A stretch of 64,000 nt of DNA from Silurus meridionalis (Eukaryota > Chordata > Actinopteri > Siluriformes > Siluridae): the NCBI RefSeq assembly GCF_014805685.1, contig NC_060893.1, positions 17,824,025 through 17,888,024 on the forward strand. The letters are read 5' to 3'. The notes below the pieces were generated by a model that was given only the letters and a program-made list of their open reading frames with translations, was not told the DNA's origin and did not search any database. A program made the translations under genes and the position numbers. Of this stretch, positions 36,912 to 48,680 are shown piece after piece. Position 1 is the first letter of the stretch. Every line of letters starts with the position of its first letter.

Positions 36912-38792
36912 AAATTTCCAAGCACAACATAAATAAATACACAAAATGAATGAACCCACACAAACAATTTCTCTTTCAATTTGAATCCTATGGGGGATGC
37001 TAACTTTTGCACTCAACCACATCATCCCAACTTGTTGAATATATTCTATTTCATTAGGATTGTTCTTTTTTGATTAAAGAGTGAATCAAAGGCCTGTAGC
37101 AGGTATGAAATTTTATTTTAAGCTCCAGTGGTCTAACCCAAAATGCTATTAGTGCTATCTTATTAGTACGTAAATGTATTGCCACATATCAGATGAAACA
37201 TTTGTCATCATTTGGGCCTCTAACTCTCCCTTGGCTTGTTAGAACCAAATGAACTGGATGGAGGGAATGTCAGTAAGCATTTGACAGCTTCCTGTGAAGA
37301 GCGCTTAAAAAGACAGGGCTCCGTGCCGAGAAACTTCCCCTGGAGAGAGATCACTCTATGTTAGGCGTGTTTACTCTCTCTCTCGAACAGTGTCAATGGG
37401 AATTAGACCAGGTCTTAAGGTAAATGTCTAAATAACAGTGTGTATCCTAAAAGAACAACAGCAATGCTGACCTTTATTTTAATTAACATCAAACAGCATT
37501 CACCACTGATATGTTAATGAGCTCAATCGTGATAACATGAACGTTACATTAGACTTTCATCAGATTGTCCCTGAAGCTTCCATGCTCATCAGCTGGGTAA
37601 CTGGTTGTTAATTAGCACAATTACAGTGCTGATGAACACTAACCAGGGGTGTGTTTGCCGTCGAGCACCTGCAGAATTTCCATTTCTAAGTACTTTAACC
37701 TAGTGAGGTATGTCTTTGGCATTGGTCATCTCCCCAGTGTCTCACATACTTGTGATTATGTGTAGCCATGTTTCCATATCTACTGCCCTGAGCAAATCTT
37801 TCAATGCTTTCATTGTTTGTTTGCCTTTTTACACCAATTTCCACTCGGCAGTCTCTGGGGTCTGAAGATTAACACACTGCGTTTGAGTTGAGTAAAGCCA
37901 GCAACTGCATCTACTTAGCAGTTGAATGCGCTTGAAGGGGAGCATTAAATAAAAAATGTAATCTAAATGTTATAGGACATACGTTTATATCTTTATTAGA
38001 ATCTTTATCATTTATAGTGGCATTCAAGCATCTATTTTATTTTTACATTCATACTGTACCCTAAATGCCATTCAATTACCTGATGCTTTCTTTTTCCGCC
38101 GCCATACCCAAGTACAAATGTTTTGCGCACCTGCTTTATATTGTAGAACTTTGCAGCTGTTTTTCAGCTTGCAGACTGTAGACTTGTGCTGCTTTTATGT
38201 GGTCTTCACTACTTCGCTGTTGGATTTCTCATTAATATAACCTTGAATGCCATTGTAAAATGGTAAACAAGAAAAAAGACCCTGTTTGTTTTTCTTAAGA
38301 ACTCCTAGTGATTGGTATTATTCATATTTGTGACTTTCATTTATTCCTTTAAAAAATCATTGCAACTGCATTAGCAACATGACATCCAAGGGGCAGAAAA
38401 CGTCCCATAAAAATAATGAAAAAACAGCACCAGTCAACAAATTAGCACAAGACTAAAAATCACAGCCCAAAGATTCCAGTACGAACGTATTTCATAGTTT
38501 ATTTGTTTATGAGCTTACTTACATTTGCAGCGTTAGAATGTAAAAGAAACAGTGGCAATTAGACCCTTAAGATGTTTTTCAGGGTTTTTTTTTCCAGAGA
38601 GGATTAAGAATTCTTTTCTCACTGAAAATACATAATAATTTTGTTAAAAAAAAAACCTACAATTAAAGTATCAAAAAAACATGTTGAAAGGAAAGTTACT
38701 ATAGCACCAAAAAGTGGTGAGGATAGTAGCTAGCTAGAGTGGTAAACAGATAAACACAATCAACTAGCCAAGTAAAGTTAGCTATTTAGCTA
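36909..38792. other. Unique non-coding sequence
   Basis: No exon or repeat recognised. Confidence 0.45.
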
Positions 38793-40230
38793 ACACATTT
38801 ACATTTACATTTACATTTGCGGCATTTAGCAGACGCCCTTATCCAGAGCGACGTACAAACGTGCTTTAAATCTCTAGTAGTGAATAAATCTACACTGGTA
38901 CGCAAGAATACAAACTCAATATAAATATAACTCGAATTCTACAAACTTGGAAAGTGCTAATTTAGGTATTTCAGGAAGAGGTAGGTCTTCAGTCGTCGCT
39001 TAAAGATAGTCAGGGACTCTGCTGTACGGACATCTAGGGGAAGTTCATTCCACCACATCGGTGCCAGAACAGAGAAGAGCCTTGAATTGTACTTACCTCT
39101 CATTCTGAGAGAAGGTGGTACCAGTCGAGCAGTGCTGGAGGATCTCAGACAGCGTGGTGCAGTGCGAGATGTGATGAGGTCACTGAGGTAAGATGGTGCT
39201 GGTCCATTTTGGCCTTGTAGGCAAGCATCAGTGTTTTGAATCTGATACGTGCAGCTACTGGAAGCCAGTGAAGGAGCGCAGCAGTGGGGTGGTGTGGGAA
39301 AACTTGGGCTGATTGAACACAAGTCGTGCAGCTGCGTTTTGGATCATTTGCAGTGGACGAATAGCGTTCAGGGGAAGACCTGCCAGCAGAGAGTTGCAGT
39401 AGTCCAGTCTTGAAATGACAAGAGACTGAACAAGCAACTGGGCAGCCTGTATGGACAGAAATGGTCGAATCCTTCGGATGTTATAGAGAAGAAATCGACA
39501 AGAACGAGCAACATTAGCGATATGTGGGAAAAAAGACAGTTCATTGTCCATAGTTACCCCAAGGTTACGAGCAGTGGCTGAAGGGAGAGCAGAGAGTCAT
39601 GAAGTGTTATTTGTAGATCTTGACCTGGAGATGAATCACCTGGGATGACCAGCAGTTCTGTTTTGCTGGGGTTGAGTTTAAGTTGGTGAGCCCTCATCCA
39701 TAAAGATATGTCTGACAAGCATGCTGAGATCCGAGCGGAAGCTGTGGTATCTGATGGAGGAAAGAAAAGATGAGTTGAGTGTCATCTGCATAGCAGTGAT
39801 AAGAAAACCCATGTGAGGATATGACTTCACCAATGGAGTGGGTATAGAGGGAGAAAAGGAGGGGACCAAGTACCGAGCCTTGTGGGACACCAGTGGTGAG
39901 TCTGCATGGGGCAGATGTGGATCCCCTCCATGTTACCTGGTATGAGCGACCTTCCAGGTAGGAAGCAAACCATTCCCATGCTGTTCCGCAGATACCAAGG
40001 CTCTTGAGGGTTGACAAAAGTGTCTTGTGGTTGACTGTGTCAAATGCTGCTGAAAGGTCCAGAAAGATAAGTACAGATGACAGCTTGGCTGACCGAGCAG
40101 CATGTAGTTTCTCAGAAACAGCCAATAGGGCCGTCTCTGTGGAATGTGCCGCTTTGAACCCAGACTGGTTCGGATCGTGGAGGTTGTTCTGTGAGAGATA
40201 GACAGACATGTCTATAACACACTGTCATTT
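38793..40230 (-). mobile_element. 5'-truncated L2-type LINE
   Basis: The minus strand encodes the reverse transcriptase and C-terminal part of an L2-clade non-LTR retrotransposon. It ends at low coordinates in a tail of acattt units (38793-38817) next to gcggcatttagcagacgccc and cttatccagagcgacgtaca, a 3' end characteristic of fish L2-like elements from memory. The copy starts inside the reverse transcriptase near 40230, so it is 5'-truncated in the usual way for LINEs. The region beyond is a Tc1 remnant. Confidence 0.85.
38957..40209 (-). pseudogene. L2 reverse transcriptase, frameshifted
   Basis: The frame from 40209 has QSGFKAAHSTETALLAVSE, FLDLSAAFDTVNHKTLL (first catalytic aspartate), TGVPQGSVLGPLLFSLYT, and CYADDTQLIF with the catalytic YADD. 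A frameshift just after this block scrambles the sequence. The next frame (39551-39255) has VARSCRFLLYNIRRIRPFL and SLVISRLDYCNSLLAGLPL. The last (39322-38957) ends in LAPMWWNELPLDVRTAESL and KTYLFLKYLN, the usual C-terminus. The catalytic residues are kept, but at least two frame changes prevent a full product. Confidence 0.85.
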
Positions 40231-40254
40231 GGCACACTAAAATATCTTTCTAAC

Positions 40255-40640
40255 ATTCTGTAGCTTACAATTTCCTTTTGATGGAACTGAGAAGCCGAAA
40301 CATGTTCCAGCATTTGTAGTGCCCTTGTGCACAAAGCAAGCTCCATGATGACATGGTTTGCCAGGGATGCTGTAGCACCTGTGTCACAGAGCACAGGGCC
40401 TTGTCTTGACACCACTGAACATCTTTGGGATGAACTGGAACACTGAATGCACCCCAGACATTCTAACAAAGACATAATACCTGATCTAACCAAAGTTTTT
40501 ATAGCTTGGTGATCACATAATTAAACAGCCATGTTAAAAAATCTAGTGGAAAGCCTTCCCAGAAGAGTGGGATTATTATAACAGTAAAAGAAAACTAAAT
40601 CTGGATTGGGGAATTCAATAAAAGCTGAAATGATCTGTGG
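40255..40640 (+). mobile_element. Tc1-like transposase remnant
   Basis: Contains aaacatgttccagcatttgt, cccttgtgcacaaagcaagc, ccactgaacatctttgggat and ctagtggaaagccttcccag. These are the C-terminal half and 3' region of the Tc1 family also present at 9078 (-) and 26290 (+). It reads opposite to the adjacent L2 and has no intact frame. Confidence 0.75.
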
Positions 40641-40897
40641 TCCAAAAAACTCACTAACTTTACTTTTTTCAAATTCTAAAAATTTAGAAATTGCAAACTT
40701 ATACTTAACTCAGTTTTATCTTAGTGTTAGCCCACATAAATTTAAAAAGAAATTAGGTTTAATGATGGTTTAAGTTTGAAGATATGTTTCAGGTTCAATT
40801 TCTCTGGTACAACACTGGCTTTACAACACTATTAGTTATAGCCCTTGAACCTTCTTTCATGCCTGATATTTAATGTATGGTGTATTTGTGTTTAACA

Positions 40898-41116
40898 AAC
40901 TTTCTTTCGGCTTCTCCCGTTAGGGGTCGCCACAGCGGATCCTCCGCACGTTTGATTTGGCACGTTTTTACGCTGGATGCCCTTCCTAACGCAACCCTCC
41001 CCATTTATCCGGGCTTGGGACCGGCACTGAAAGTGGCTGGGGTTGGTTCCCTGACCGGGGATCGAACCCGGGCCGCAGCGGTGAGAGCATCCTAACCACT
41101 AGACCACCAGGGGACC
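40898..41116 (-). mobile_element. Intact tRNA-Glu-headed SINE with LINE-derived body
   Basis: A 219-base insertion flanked by perfect 18-base target duplications (gtgtatttgtgtttaaca at 40880-40897 and 41117-41134). On the minus strand, in order, come a tRNA-Glu-like head (41114-41045), a body (about 41044-40949) matching the 5' untranslated end of the RTE-type LINE at 54847-57978, and a tail (about 40945-40900) matching that LINE's 3' terminus (ggcgacccctaacgggagaa and gccgaaagaaag). The LINE segment between these two ends is absent. It carries no frame and would rely on a LINE enzyme. The perfect duplication implies a fairly recent insertion. Confidence 0.88.
41045..41115 (-). other. tRNA-Glu-like pseudogene, SINE pol III promoter
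   Basis: The minus strand reads tcccctggtggtctagtggt and ends ggcccgggttcgatccccgg tcagggaa. This is almost the full sequence of vertebrate tRNA-Glu(CTC), with A box tggtctagtggt and B box ggttcgatccc. About five bases are missing before the anticodon arm. The 5' and 3' acceptor halves still pair (tccc.../...ggga). It is the promoter head of the SINE and not a functional tRNA gene. Confidence 0.85.
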
Positions 41117-41628
41117 GTGTATTTGTGTTTAACACAAGTCTAAAAAAAGTCAGTAGGTTCGGGCACATGCCTACAGCATGCATGAGTTAAATTGGCTGTG
41201 CTATTGTTTGGCTCATTGAATAGTAAAAGTGCTGCTGTTTTGCCTTGCTAAAAAGTTTTTTTTGTCTCTTTAGGGGCCTTACATTCGCTCTGTTAGCCAC
41301 TCTTTATGGAGCATAGCATAATCACTTTTCTTATTTAGATTATCTTGATTCTATGTTTAGCAGCTGTAGTTCACAGCTACAAGCTATTGGTTGGCTTTGT
41401 TGCATTTTTTATTATTGTGTTATTTTTCGGAGGTTGTAAATGTGTTTTTATGTGTTTTTCAGGCACTGCAGGCAGGGATTCTACCTTGTGTGAATTGTGA
41501 CCAATTGAAGCATTGTTACTATATGTTACTATGTCACTATATGAGTGACTACTGCCAGAAAAATCTATTGATAGAATATTCCAGACAACAACATTTGGTT
41601 TCCATTGATTATTTAATGCTATATAATG

Positions 41629-41745
41629 GACTGGAGTTGGAGGGTGTATTTCTACCTCATACCCAGTGTTCTAAGGATAGGCTTCAGATCTACCATGACC
41701 CTGACCAGGATAAAGTAGATTATAAAGATAAATGAATGAAGGAAC
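41629..41745 (+). mobile_element. 3' fragment of a tRNA-headed SINE
   Basis: Contains gagggtgtatttctacctca, tacccagtgttctaaggata and ctgaccaggataaagtagat, and ends in aaataaatgaatgaagg-like repeats. This is the 3' end of the family at 2735-3020, in the opposite orientation. Confidence 0.7.
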
Positions 41746-42792
41746 TAATGAATATTTAAAGATTGGACCTGGTTTAATCTATTTGTGTGTTTGTTTGTTT
41801 TCGTTGGCTTGTTCTAAAAAAATATAATCAAAGCTGTTCATAGAAAGATTTTTTTTGTTCTAAAAGAAAATATAAAATCTGTTCTATCCCTATAATTATA
41901 AAATAATAATGAAAACATTAACAGTTGGAATTGTGCAATGACCATGGAAAGTATTAAAACAAACCAATTAAATGCATTTGGATTAAAAAATGTATTAATA
42001 CACGGATATTAAATTCACTAATATAATTTAAGTCTTTAATGGTTAAAAATAATGTCTTTAAGCCAATAAAAATATATCCAGCATGTCCAAACATATGGTT
42101 CTTAGTGTTCATTGGCAATGCTTTCATCCATTCATACCTTTGTCAGCTATTCTATTTTAAGGAGCGGTTGTTGCAAATGGCTGGTAAATCTTTAAGTTTC
42201 TTTTCACATTTATTGCTTCTTGGTATAATGAGGCTGTGTAACCTTCCTGGTTTACATGGACACAATTCCCACCATGGCCACATTGTCAGCTACAATGTAC
42301 GAAATGTCTTAATGTACACCCTGTCAGCTTCACTGGTGAGCTATTAGAATGCAAAAGCACAGAAAGCATACAAATAGCATCAATGAAACCAGTTCAACTT
42401 GAGCAATCTGGGTCTCTTTCAACAAGTCCACAACCAGATCCTAGAGACTGTAGCACTTGTTGTATGTAATTAGATTTTTTTAATGGACTAAGGAGGTTGC
42501 TTTCTGTATTTACCTGCCTTTTAAAAGCTAAATGCTGATGCTGTCAATGTGGCAATTATCTATTATCTATTCTCTTGGGCGAAAATGAACGCGCCCAAAT
42601 CAAGCTATTGTTTTGGTTCGGATAATGCTCACTGTGAGTAATAGATATTTTTTGCTTTCAAGAAGTCCGAAAGGGACAGTTTATTTCAATACAAAGATTT
42701 CCTTCACTTGCCCATTGGAATGAAAGAAATTATGATTAATAGATTCTTTTAACATTTGCTGTCAAACTGCTTTATGTGTGGGCATGTGTGTT

Positions 42793-42795
<3 letters not shown>
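41746..42795. other. Unique non-coding sequence
   Basis: No recognisable feature. Confidence 0.45.

Positions 42796-42869
<74 letters not shown>
42796..42869. repeat. (TA)n microsatellite
   Basis: About 37 TA units. Confidence 0.97.
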
Positions 42870-42872
<3 letters not shown>

Positions 42873-44724
42873 ACTCATGAAAAATCTGATAGTTTGCGAG
42901 AAGCCACGAGTGGCTCAAAAGTTTGTACTAATAAATTACATAAAAATGTTTTAAAAACTATTTTATTATTATATTATCATTTTAAAGTAGTAACTAAAAC
43001 ATTTATGACAAGTAATTGACAATTTTTGTTAAGTTTGAATTACAGTACATGTGTGGATTTTGTTTCACTTCAGAAAAACGCATCCATTTGGCTGATTGTC
43101 AAGAACAATGATTTGCTGTTATTATCACTTTCACCTATGGTTATCTTTAGACTTTGTTCTCTAACCTTAGCTGGCTACTGCTGCAGGAATACTTAATGTA
43201 ATGTTAAGTTTGATGTTCAAGATGTTTTATCAGGTTGCATGCATTTCGGGAAGATGCTGTAGTACCTCGATCATATTCAAAAAGCACAGTTTGCACTGTA
43301 TGTAAAAATATAAAAAAAATAGTCTTTATTCCAACAAATATGATCTGCTTAAGCGTGGTATCATTAAACAAAATACATTCAGATCACTGTTATTACCTGT
43401 TAATACCTATCTTTTTCTAGCATGACATGTCTACTAGGCTAACATGGTATCATAGTATCATATCGCATTGGACTGATATTGGCCTGAGAGCATTTTTTAT
43501 GACTACAAAATATAAGTACATAAACACAGTTTCGGACAGATATCCAATACTAGTATTCATATTTATGCATCTCTTCTTTGCAGCAAAACATACACGGTAA
43601 AAACAGATAAGGAATTTTTACGTTTTATCTCAAACTCTGTACCTACTCTAGCAGCAGAGGAACACTAGCAGCACCATATGGTTCAACCCATTTATAGATG
43701 TTTTCGTTGATTCAGATGAATAGCCTGCAGCTGCTGGATGTTACCTTCCAATGCAGAAGTGCGGAGGAATAGCAGTCCTGTGCCATGCAATGCTTACACT
43801 TCAGGATAGATTTGTTTGGGTCACAGAGCAACATATGGTCTGTGGTTGCTACCACAATCCCCCAGACTTTAGAGTTCTTTCTGGTAAATATGGAGATGCA
43901 GGTTGTTTTTTTATGTAAACTTTTCCAAGTGTCAGTGGCATAAATTGATGCCTTTTAAGGAGGTTCTCAATTCTAGCACGAACTGTAACTAGAAATTACC
44001 AAATGTACTTGGAAATGTACAACACGTAGGAGGTAGTAAATGCGTAAACTTCAGCAGTCTGGTAAAACAAACTGGACAGAGATGATGTTGATAAAAATAT
44101 TGTTTGATGAGAGTGGAGCTTGAACTGAGGAGGGTTCTGCGAAAAGGATAAGTCCATCATCTCTCGCAGCATGGAGGCTTTCTGGCAAGCATGGCCATGT
44201 TTCCTAAAAAGTGACAAACTGTTTCCATTAGGGGCCTGTCTCTCTGGGAGCATCCGATTCTTAAATAAAGGCCAGGGGTTGGAGGTGACACGAGAGCTAG
44301 CGTGGAAGAGTAAAGACAGGGGGGCATATTTTATTTGGCTGCTACCGGCTCGCCAGCAAGACACGATGATAATGCCTGCCTTTCTGCCTCACACACCAAC
44401 CATTTATCCACCAATGGATTTTTCCATTAAGCAAGAGAAGAAGAACAAAAATTCCCATTAAGAATATAGAGCAATGGCAGCTCATTTACCAATGACATTT
44501 GTGCAGAGCTATAAGCACCCTGGAAACCTCATTACAGTACAGGCTGTAAGATATGTTTAAATAGACTTTGAAGTACTTTAATACAAGGGCTGTGAATTTT
44601 ACTAGCTAGTCTAGTTAAAGTTTATTAGAATATTTCATATTTCATCAGTAAACTTTATGCGATTTGAATTTAATTGGCTCTCTAGATCATTCCTTAATAC
44701 CAAAAAAATACCAACAATTTTATT
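42870..44724. other. Unique non-coding sequence
   Basis: No recognisable feature. Opposed chance frames at 43996-44461 show no domain. Confidence 0.45.
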
Positions 44725-44849
<125 letters not shown>

Positions 44850-44949
44850 CATTCATTAAATTATCCATTTATCTATCCACACAGTATTATGCATTTGTTA
44901 ATTTAATCCTCATCAGCCATTTGTCCATCCATTTAAGTCTCTGCACACC

Positions 44950-45053
44950 AATCCATCCATCCATCCATCCATCCATCCATCCATCCATCCATCCATCCAT
45001 CCATCCATCCATCCATTCATCCATCCATCCATCCATCCATTCATCCATCCATA
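44950..45053. repeat. (ATCC)n microsatellite
   Basis: About 25 ATCC units with two attc variants, 100 bases downstream of the CTAT tract. Confidence 0.97.
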
Positions 45054-46663
45054 TAACTAGTAAATAATAACATACTTAAAAGCTCTATAAACTATGCTTT
45101 TAATAGATGCACATAAAAGCCATATTTTTTTCTTTTCAATGGTCTTGGATTCCTGTTGAATACAAAACTCTGAGCTTTGAGGCTGCTTGTGAAACATGTT
45201 CACCTTCAACAGTGTTGCTTTGAAATAAATATTATGTTAGTGAAGATGGCTGCCACTGTCTTTTTATCATGTGGAACATGACACATGTATGACAGCCTTC
45301 ATGAAAAACAGGAGAAAAAGAGCAATGAACATTGTAAAAATTTATTTGAAATCCCCCACACATTCATATGTAGAGGTTCTTACAGTGACCTTCAAAAGTC
45401 AATTCGAGGCAGATCACAGAACAAGCTGGGCGAGGGGGCGAGAAGGTAATGAGAGCAAATTAAAAAGAATTCTCTACCTCCAGGTACTATTCATTTATCC
45501 ATTATCTTTTTTTTTTGTTCTGCTACAAAACAAACCCCAGACTTTGTTTGAGTTGATTATGCTATACAATTTGTCAACGATTGGAATAAGTGATTTCAGA
45601 TGTCTTACTGCAACCTTGACAAAACACAGCTCGTGTTTTAGTCCATTTGTGTCATAATAAAACCTTTTAGATGATGATTATAGCCTTCGTAATAATGAGA
45701 CTTGGCATTCTTAATTTGTGTTCATCCATACAGACTGACCAGTGAGTGCAGCTTGAATGTTGGCAGTCTGGCCTTTATGGCTGTCCAAAAATGAACAGCT
45801 TGCCATGTGCATGTGGAATAGGTTATGACAGGAAATGCAGGTAATGTCCTTCACAAACGCCTCATGATGTGTTTACAGCAATGGAATGAGAACCTCAAAG
45901 GGCAAAGATTTATAAATTCCTTTTAAACGAATTAAAGAGAAAGTATAAAAGGGGTTCCAATAAAGGAATGTGAATCGTGGAAATCATTCTCTGTTACTTT
46001 AGCTTTACTTTAGTGGTACAGAATTATACTGTCAGAGAATAAATGATCCTTTTAATACCACTATTAAAGGCCTTTCCCTAAATGGTTTTATCAGATGAAA
46101 TAATTTGAGCAGACCACCTGTCCTGTGTTTTCAGGTGGCTGCCACCACTTTTTCTACCACAAATCACTTTTATAGTTATAGCTATTTTGAATATGGATAT
46201 GAAACAACCATTAATTTAGCTTATATGCTGACCTATTGAGATCGGGTGGTCAAAAAAGTATACAAATATTTAATTAGACTGATCTACAAATTTTCGGTAG
46301 AAAAACCTATACATTATTTAAAAAAAAATAAATCAGCTCATGTTTTGTCAACATGAGCCAGCAGCTCCTCTCTTGAGGCTTAACATCCATTTTCATATCT
46401 GCACATTTTATCAACTGCTCAGTTCATTTTATTAGCCCTTTCTGGTCTGATTAGTTAACTGACCATATATGTAATTTGTAAAAAATTTTAGCGATAGAAA
46501 AAGTTCTACTTCAATGCACCAATGCAAAATTATTAGCACTTTGAATTGTCTTATGTGTAGCCATATACTAATCTTAAATCGTTTTTAAAATTGAACTGTT
46601 CTTGCTGTTCAGTCAATGTAGTTGCTTATTTGATGGCCTTTTCTTATAATAAAGTTTTCCAAA
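45054..46663. other. Unique non-coding sequence
   Basis: A 128-codon plus-strand frame at 45271-45657 has no recognisable domain. No repeat recognised. Confidence 0.45.
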
Positions 46664-46966
46664 ATGTATAGTGGTTAGCATGTTTGCCATGCATGCCTTG
46701 GTTTGAGGATTCAAATCCCTGCTTTCTGCCCTGTGTGTATATGTCCATACTTTTGGGGGTTTCGTCTGTGTATGCTTTTTTCCCTCTAAGTCTATACACG
46801 TGTTGACTGACATTTTCTATCTGTCTGTAGTGTGTGTTTGTGTCTGTAGTGAGTGTGTGTTGGCACCCCATCAGGGGTGTCCCCTGCCTTATGCCCCAAG
46901 TTCCTTTTGATTGGCTTCTGGCAACCCTATATAGAATAATTAGTAGAAAATGGACAGATGGATATT
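46664..46966 (+). mobile_element. tRNA-headed SINE-like repeat, second family
   Basis: Starts with tatagtggttagcatg (A-box-like) and tttgaggattcaaatccctg (B-box-like). It continues with ccctgtgtgtatatgtccat, gggggtttcgtctgtg and ttggcaccccatcaggggtg, and ends near aaaatggacagatggat. It is the fullest of three copies in the window (others at 16862 and 19478). Confidence 0.75.
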
Positions 46967-47957
46967 AACTTCATCAACAAACGGAGTCCAGTTATTCTTG
47001 CAGCTATTTGGGATGACCAAATTCATACATGTCTTGGCAAAGTGAGTTCGCTTCAAATTCATCCAGCCTCCCTCGATCCCAGAAACACTGATTGGGTCAA
47101 ACATGATTGATGACCTGTGTGTCCACACCTGGTCATCCAGATGTGTGCTGTTAATTCATCTCCAGTTGCTGCCGTGTGTGCAGAGGATGTCCGGATACAA
47201 TCCAGACTGGTGCAAAAGTGATTCCAGTGCAAGTTTGTCTACCTTGAAGGCAGGACTGTGTGACCCACTCAAATTCCACTCCCATGTGCATTGCTAGGAC
47301 TTTCTAAACCAGCAGTATGAGATTGTGGGATGTTGAATGGTAATTTAGGGCATACTCACTGCATCATTTGTCTAGATGAGCTCTTTGAAATTTATCATCA
47401 GCTTCACTTGAATGCATCAGCTTGACTTATGGGATTCAGTCAGATGACGAAGATTCTAAAAATGGATAACTTTAGGATCTGAGTCAAAGGAAAAGGCCGT
47501 ATAGGTTTTATTGACTTTTATCATTGCAAGTCGAATAGACTATTGTGCAACAAATCGATTAGCTACATATTTGTGATATAAATGTGGAAGTCAGTTCTTT
47601 TTTCCTCCCGTTTTATTTCCTTACCTTCTATGTTCTTCAAATAACCTGACATTCCAAACACGTATATTTTTTTCTCACTTTTTCAACCCCCCTCACCCAT
47701 CCTTTCTTAAATATATCGTTGTAAGAGAATTATAACTTGTTCATTCTTACTATTATTTTCTCAGGTGTCTGGTGATCCTATCTTTTATGTTTTAAATCAG
47801 GAATGCTCAAGGCAGTGATAATGTAATAACCTATCACCCTCTCCATTTCTCGCTCTCTCAATTCTCACATTACACATCTTGCTTGTTTGCTTACAGCCAC
47901 AAATACAACCCAATACCACCTACATGAAATACTTTTGATTTAATAAATTGCATACAT

Positions 47958-47959
<2 letters not shown>
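46967..47959. other. Unique non-coding sequence
   Basis: No recognisable feature. Confidence 0.45.

Positions 47960-48018
<59 letters not shown>
47960..48018. repeat. (TA)n microsatellite
   Basis: About 29 TA units. Confidence 0.97.
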
Positions 48019-48020
<2 letters not shown>

Positions 48021-48359
48021 ACAACATGAAGAGCTATAGTCTTATACCATATTTGTGGCATAATTTATTTTTATTGTTTTTTTGGAAAATACTTTTAATT
48101 TTTTAATTTTTGTATTTTTTATAGTGTTCTTTACAACACAAACCTGGATTTGACCTTTAAGAGTGGCATTGAAAAGCACAAACTCAATTTAATAAATGTT
48201 AAGAGAACAGATCCAAGGCTTATGCTTTATTGTCCAGCACTCTGTGCTACTTATATTCTGGTTTATAGAGTATAATTTAGTGGTAAGGTTACTTTACATA
48301 TGCGCAAGGAGAAGGACCTCAGGATAGAATAAGACCTCAGGATGGCTGTTTAAGATAAT

Positions 48360-48680
48360 CAACTTTGTAGACTGCAGGACTAAAAGAAGCAGCTTGTATA
48401 GTTTGTCAGGTTCAGGAGGGAAGTGGGAACTTGTAGTCCTTAAAGACTGATGAATGCAAGTAGGGGTTTGTAGACCTTACAGGATGCACAGAGGAGCGTG
48501 TACACCTTAAATGGCTAAAGATTAAAGCAGAGGTTTGTAGACTTTGTAGGAATTCGGATCCAATATCTTGTAGGCTGTGTAAAACAAATGGTGGGAGCAA
48601 AGGATTGTAGATATTGTAGACTATAGTATGTGACAAGGGGCTTGTAAATCATGGGATACAAGTAGGATAGGTTGTAATTT
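48360..48680. repeat. Degenerate minisatellite, period about 37
   Basis: A motif close to ggtttgtagaccttgtagg recurs. The ttgta core (gtgta once) falls at 48365, 48394, 48431, 48468, 48498, 48535, 48568, 48605, 48642 and 48672. The steps are 29, 37, 37, 30, 37, 33, 37, 37 and 30. The repeated 37-base step, with shorter steps explained by small deletions, indicates about ten decayed tandem units. Confidence 0.7.

Noticed and set aside
36638..37012. 124-codon minus-strand frame rich in HT and SL repeats
   Set aside because: It is produced by the GT/GA microsatellite; the flanking codons show no domain.
41045..41115. Candidate functional tRNA-Glu gene
   Set aside because: It lacks about five bases before the anticodon arm and is fused to a SINE body bounded by target duplications, so it is a SINE promoter head.
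45271..45657. 128-codon plus-strand frame starting with ATG
   Set aside because: The residue composition is unstructured and no family resemblance is visible; no promoter or splice signals stand out.
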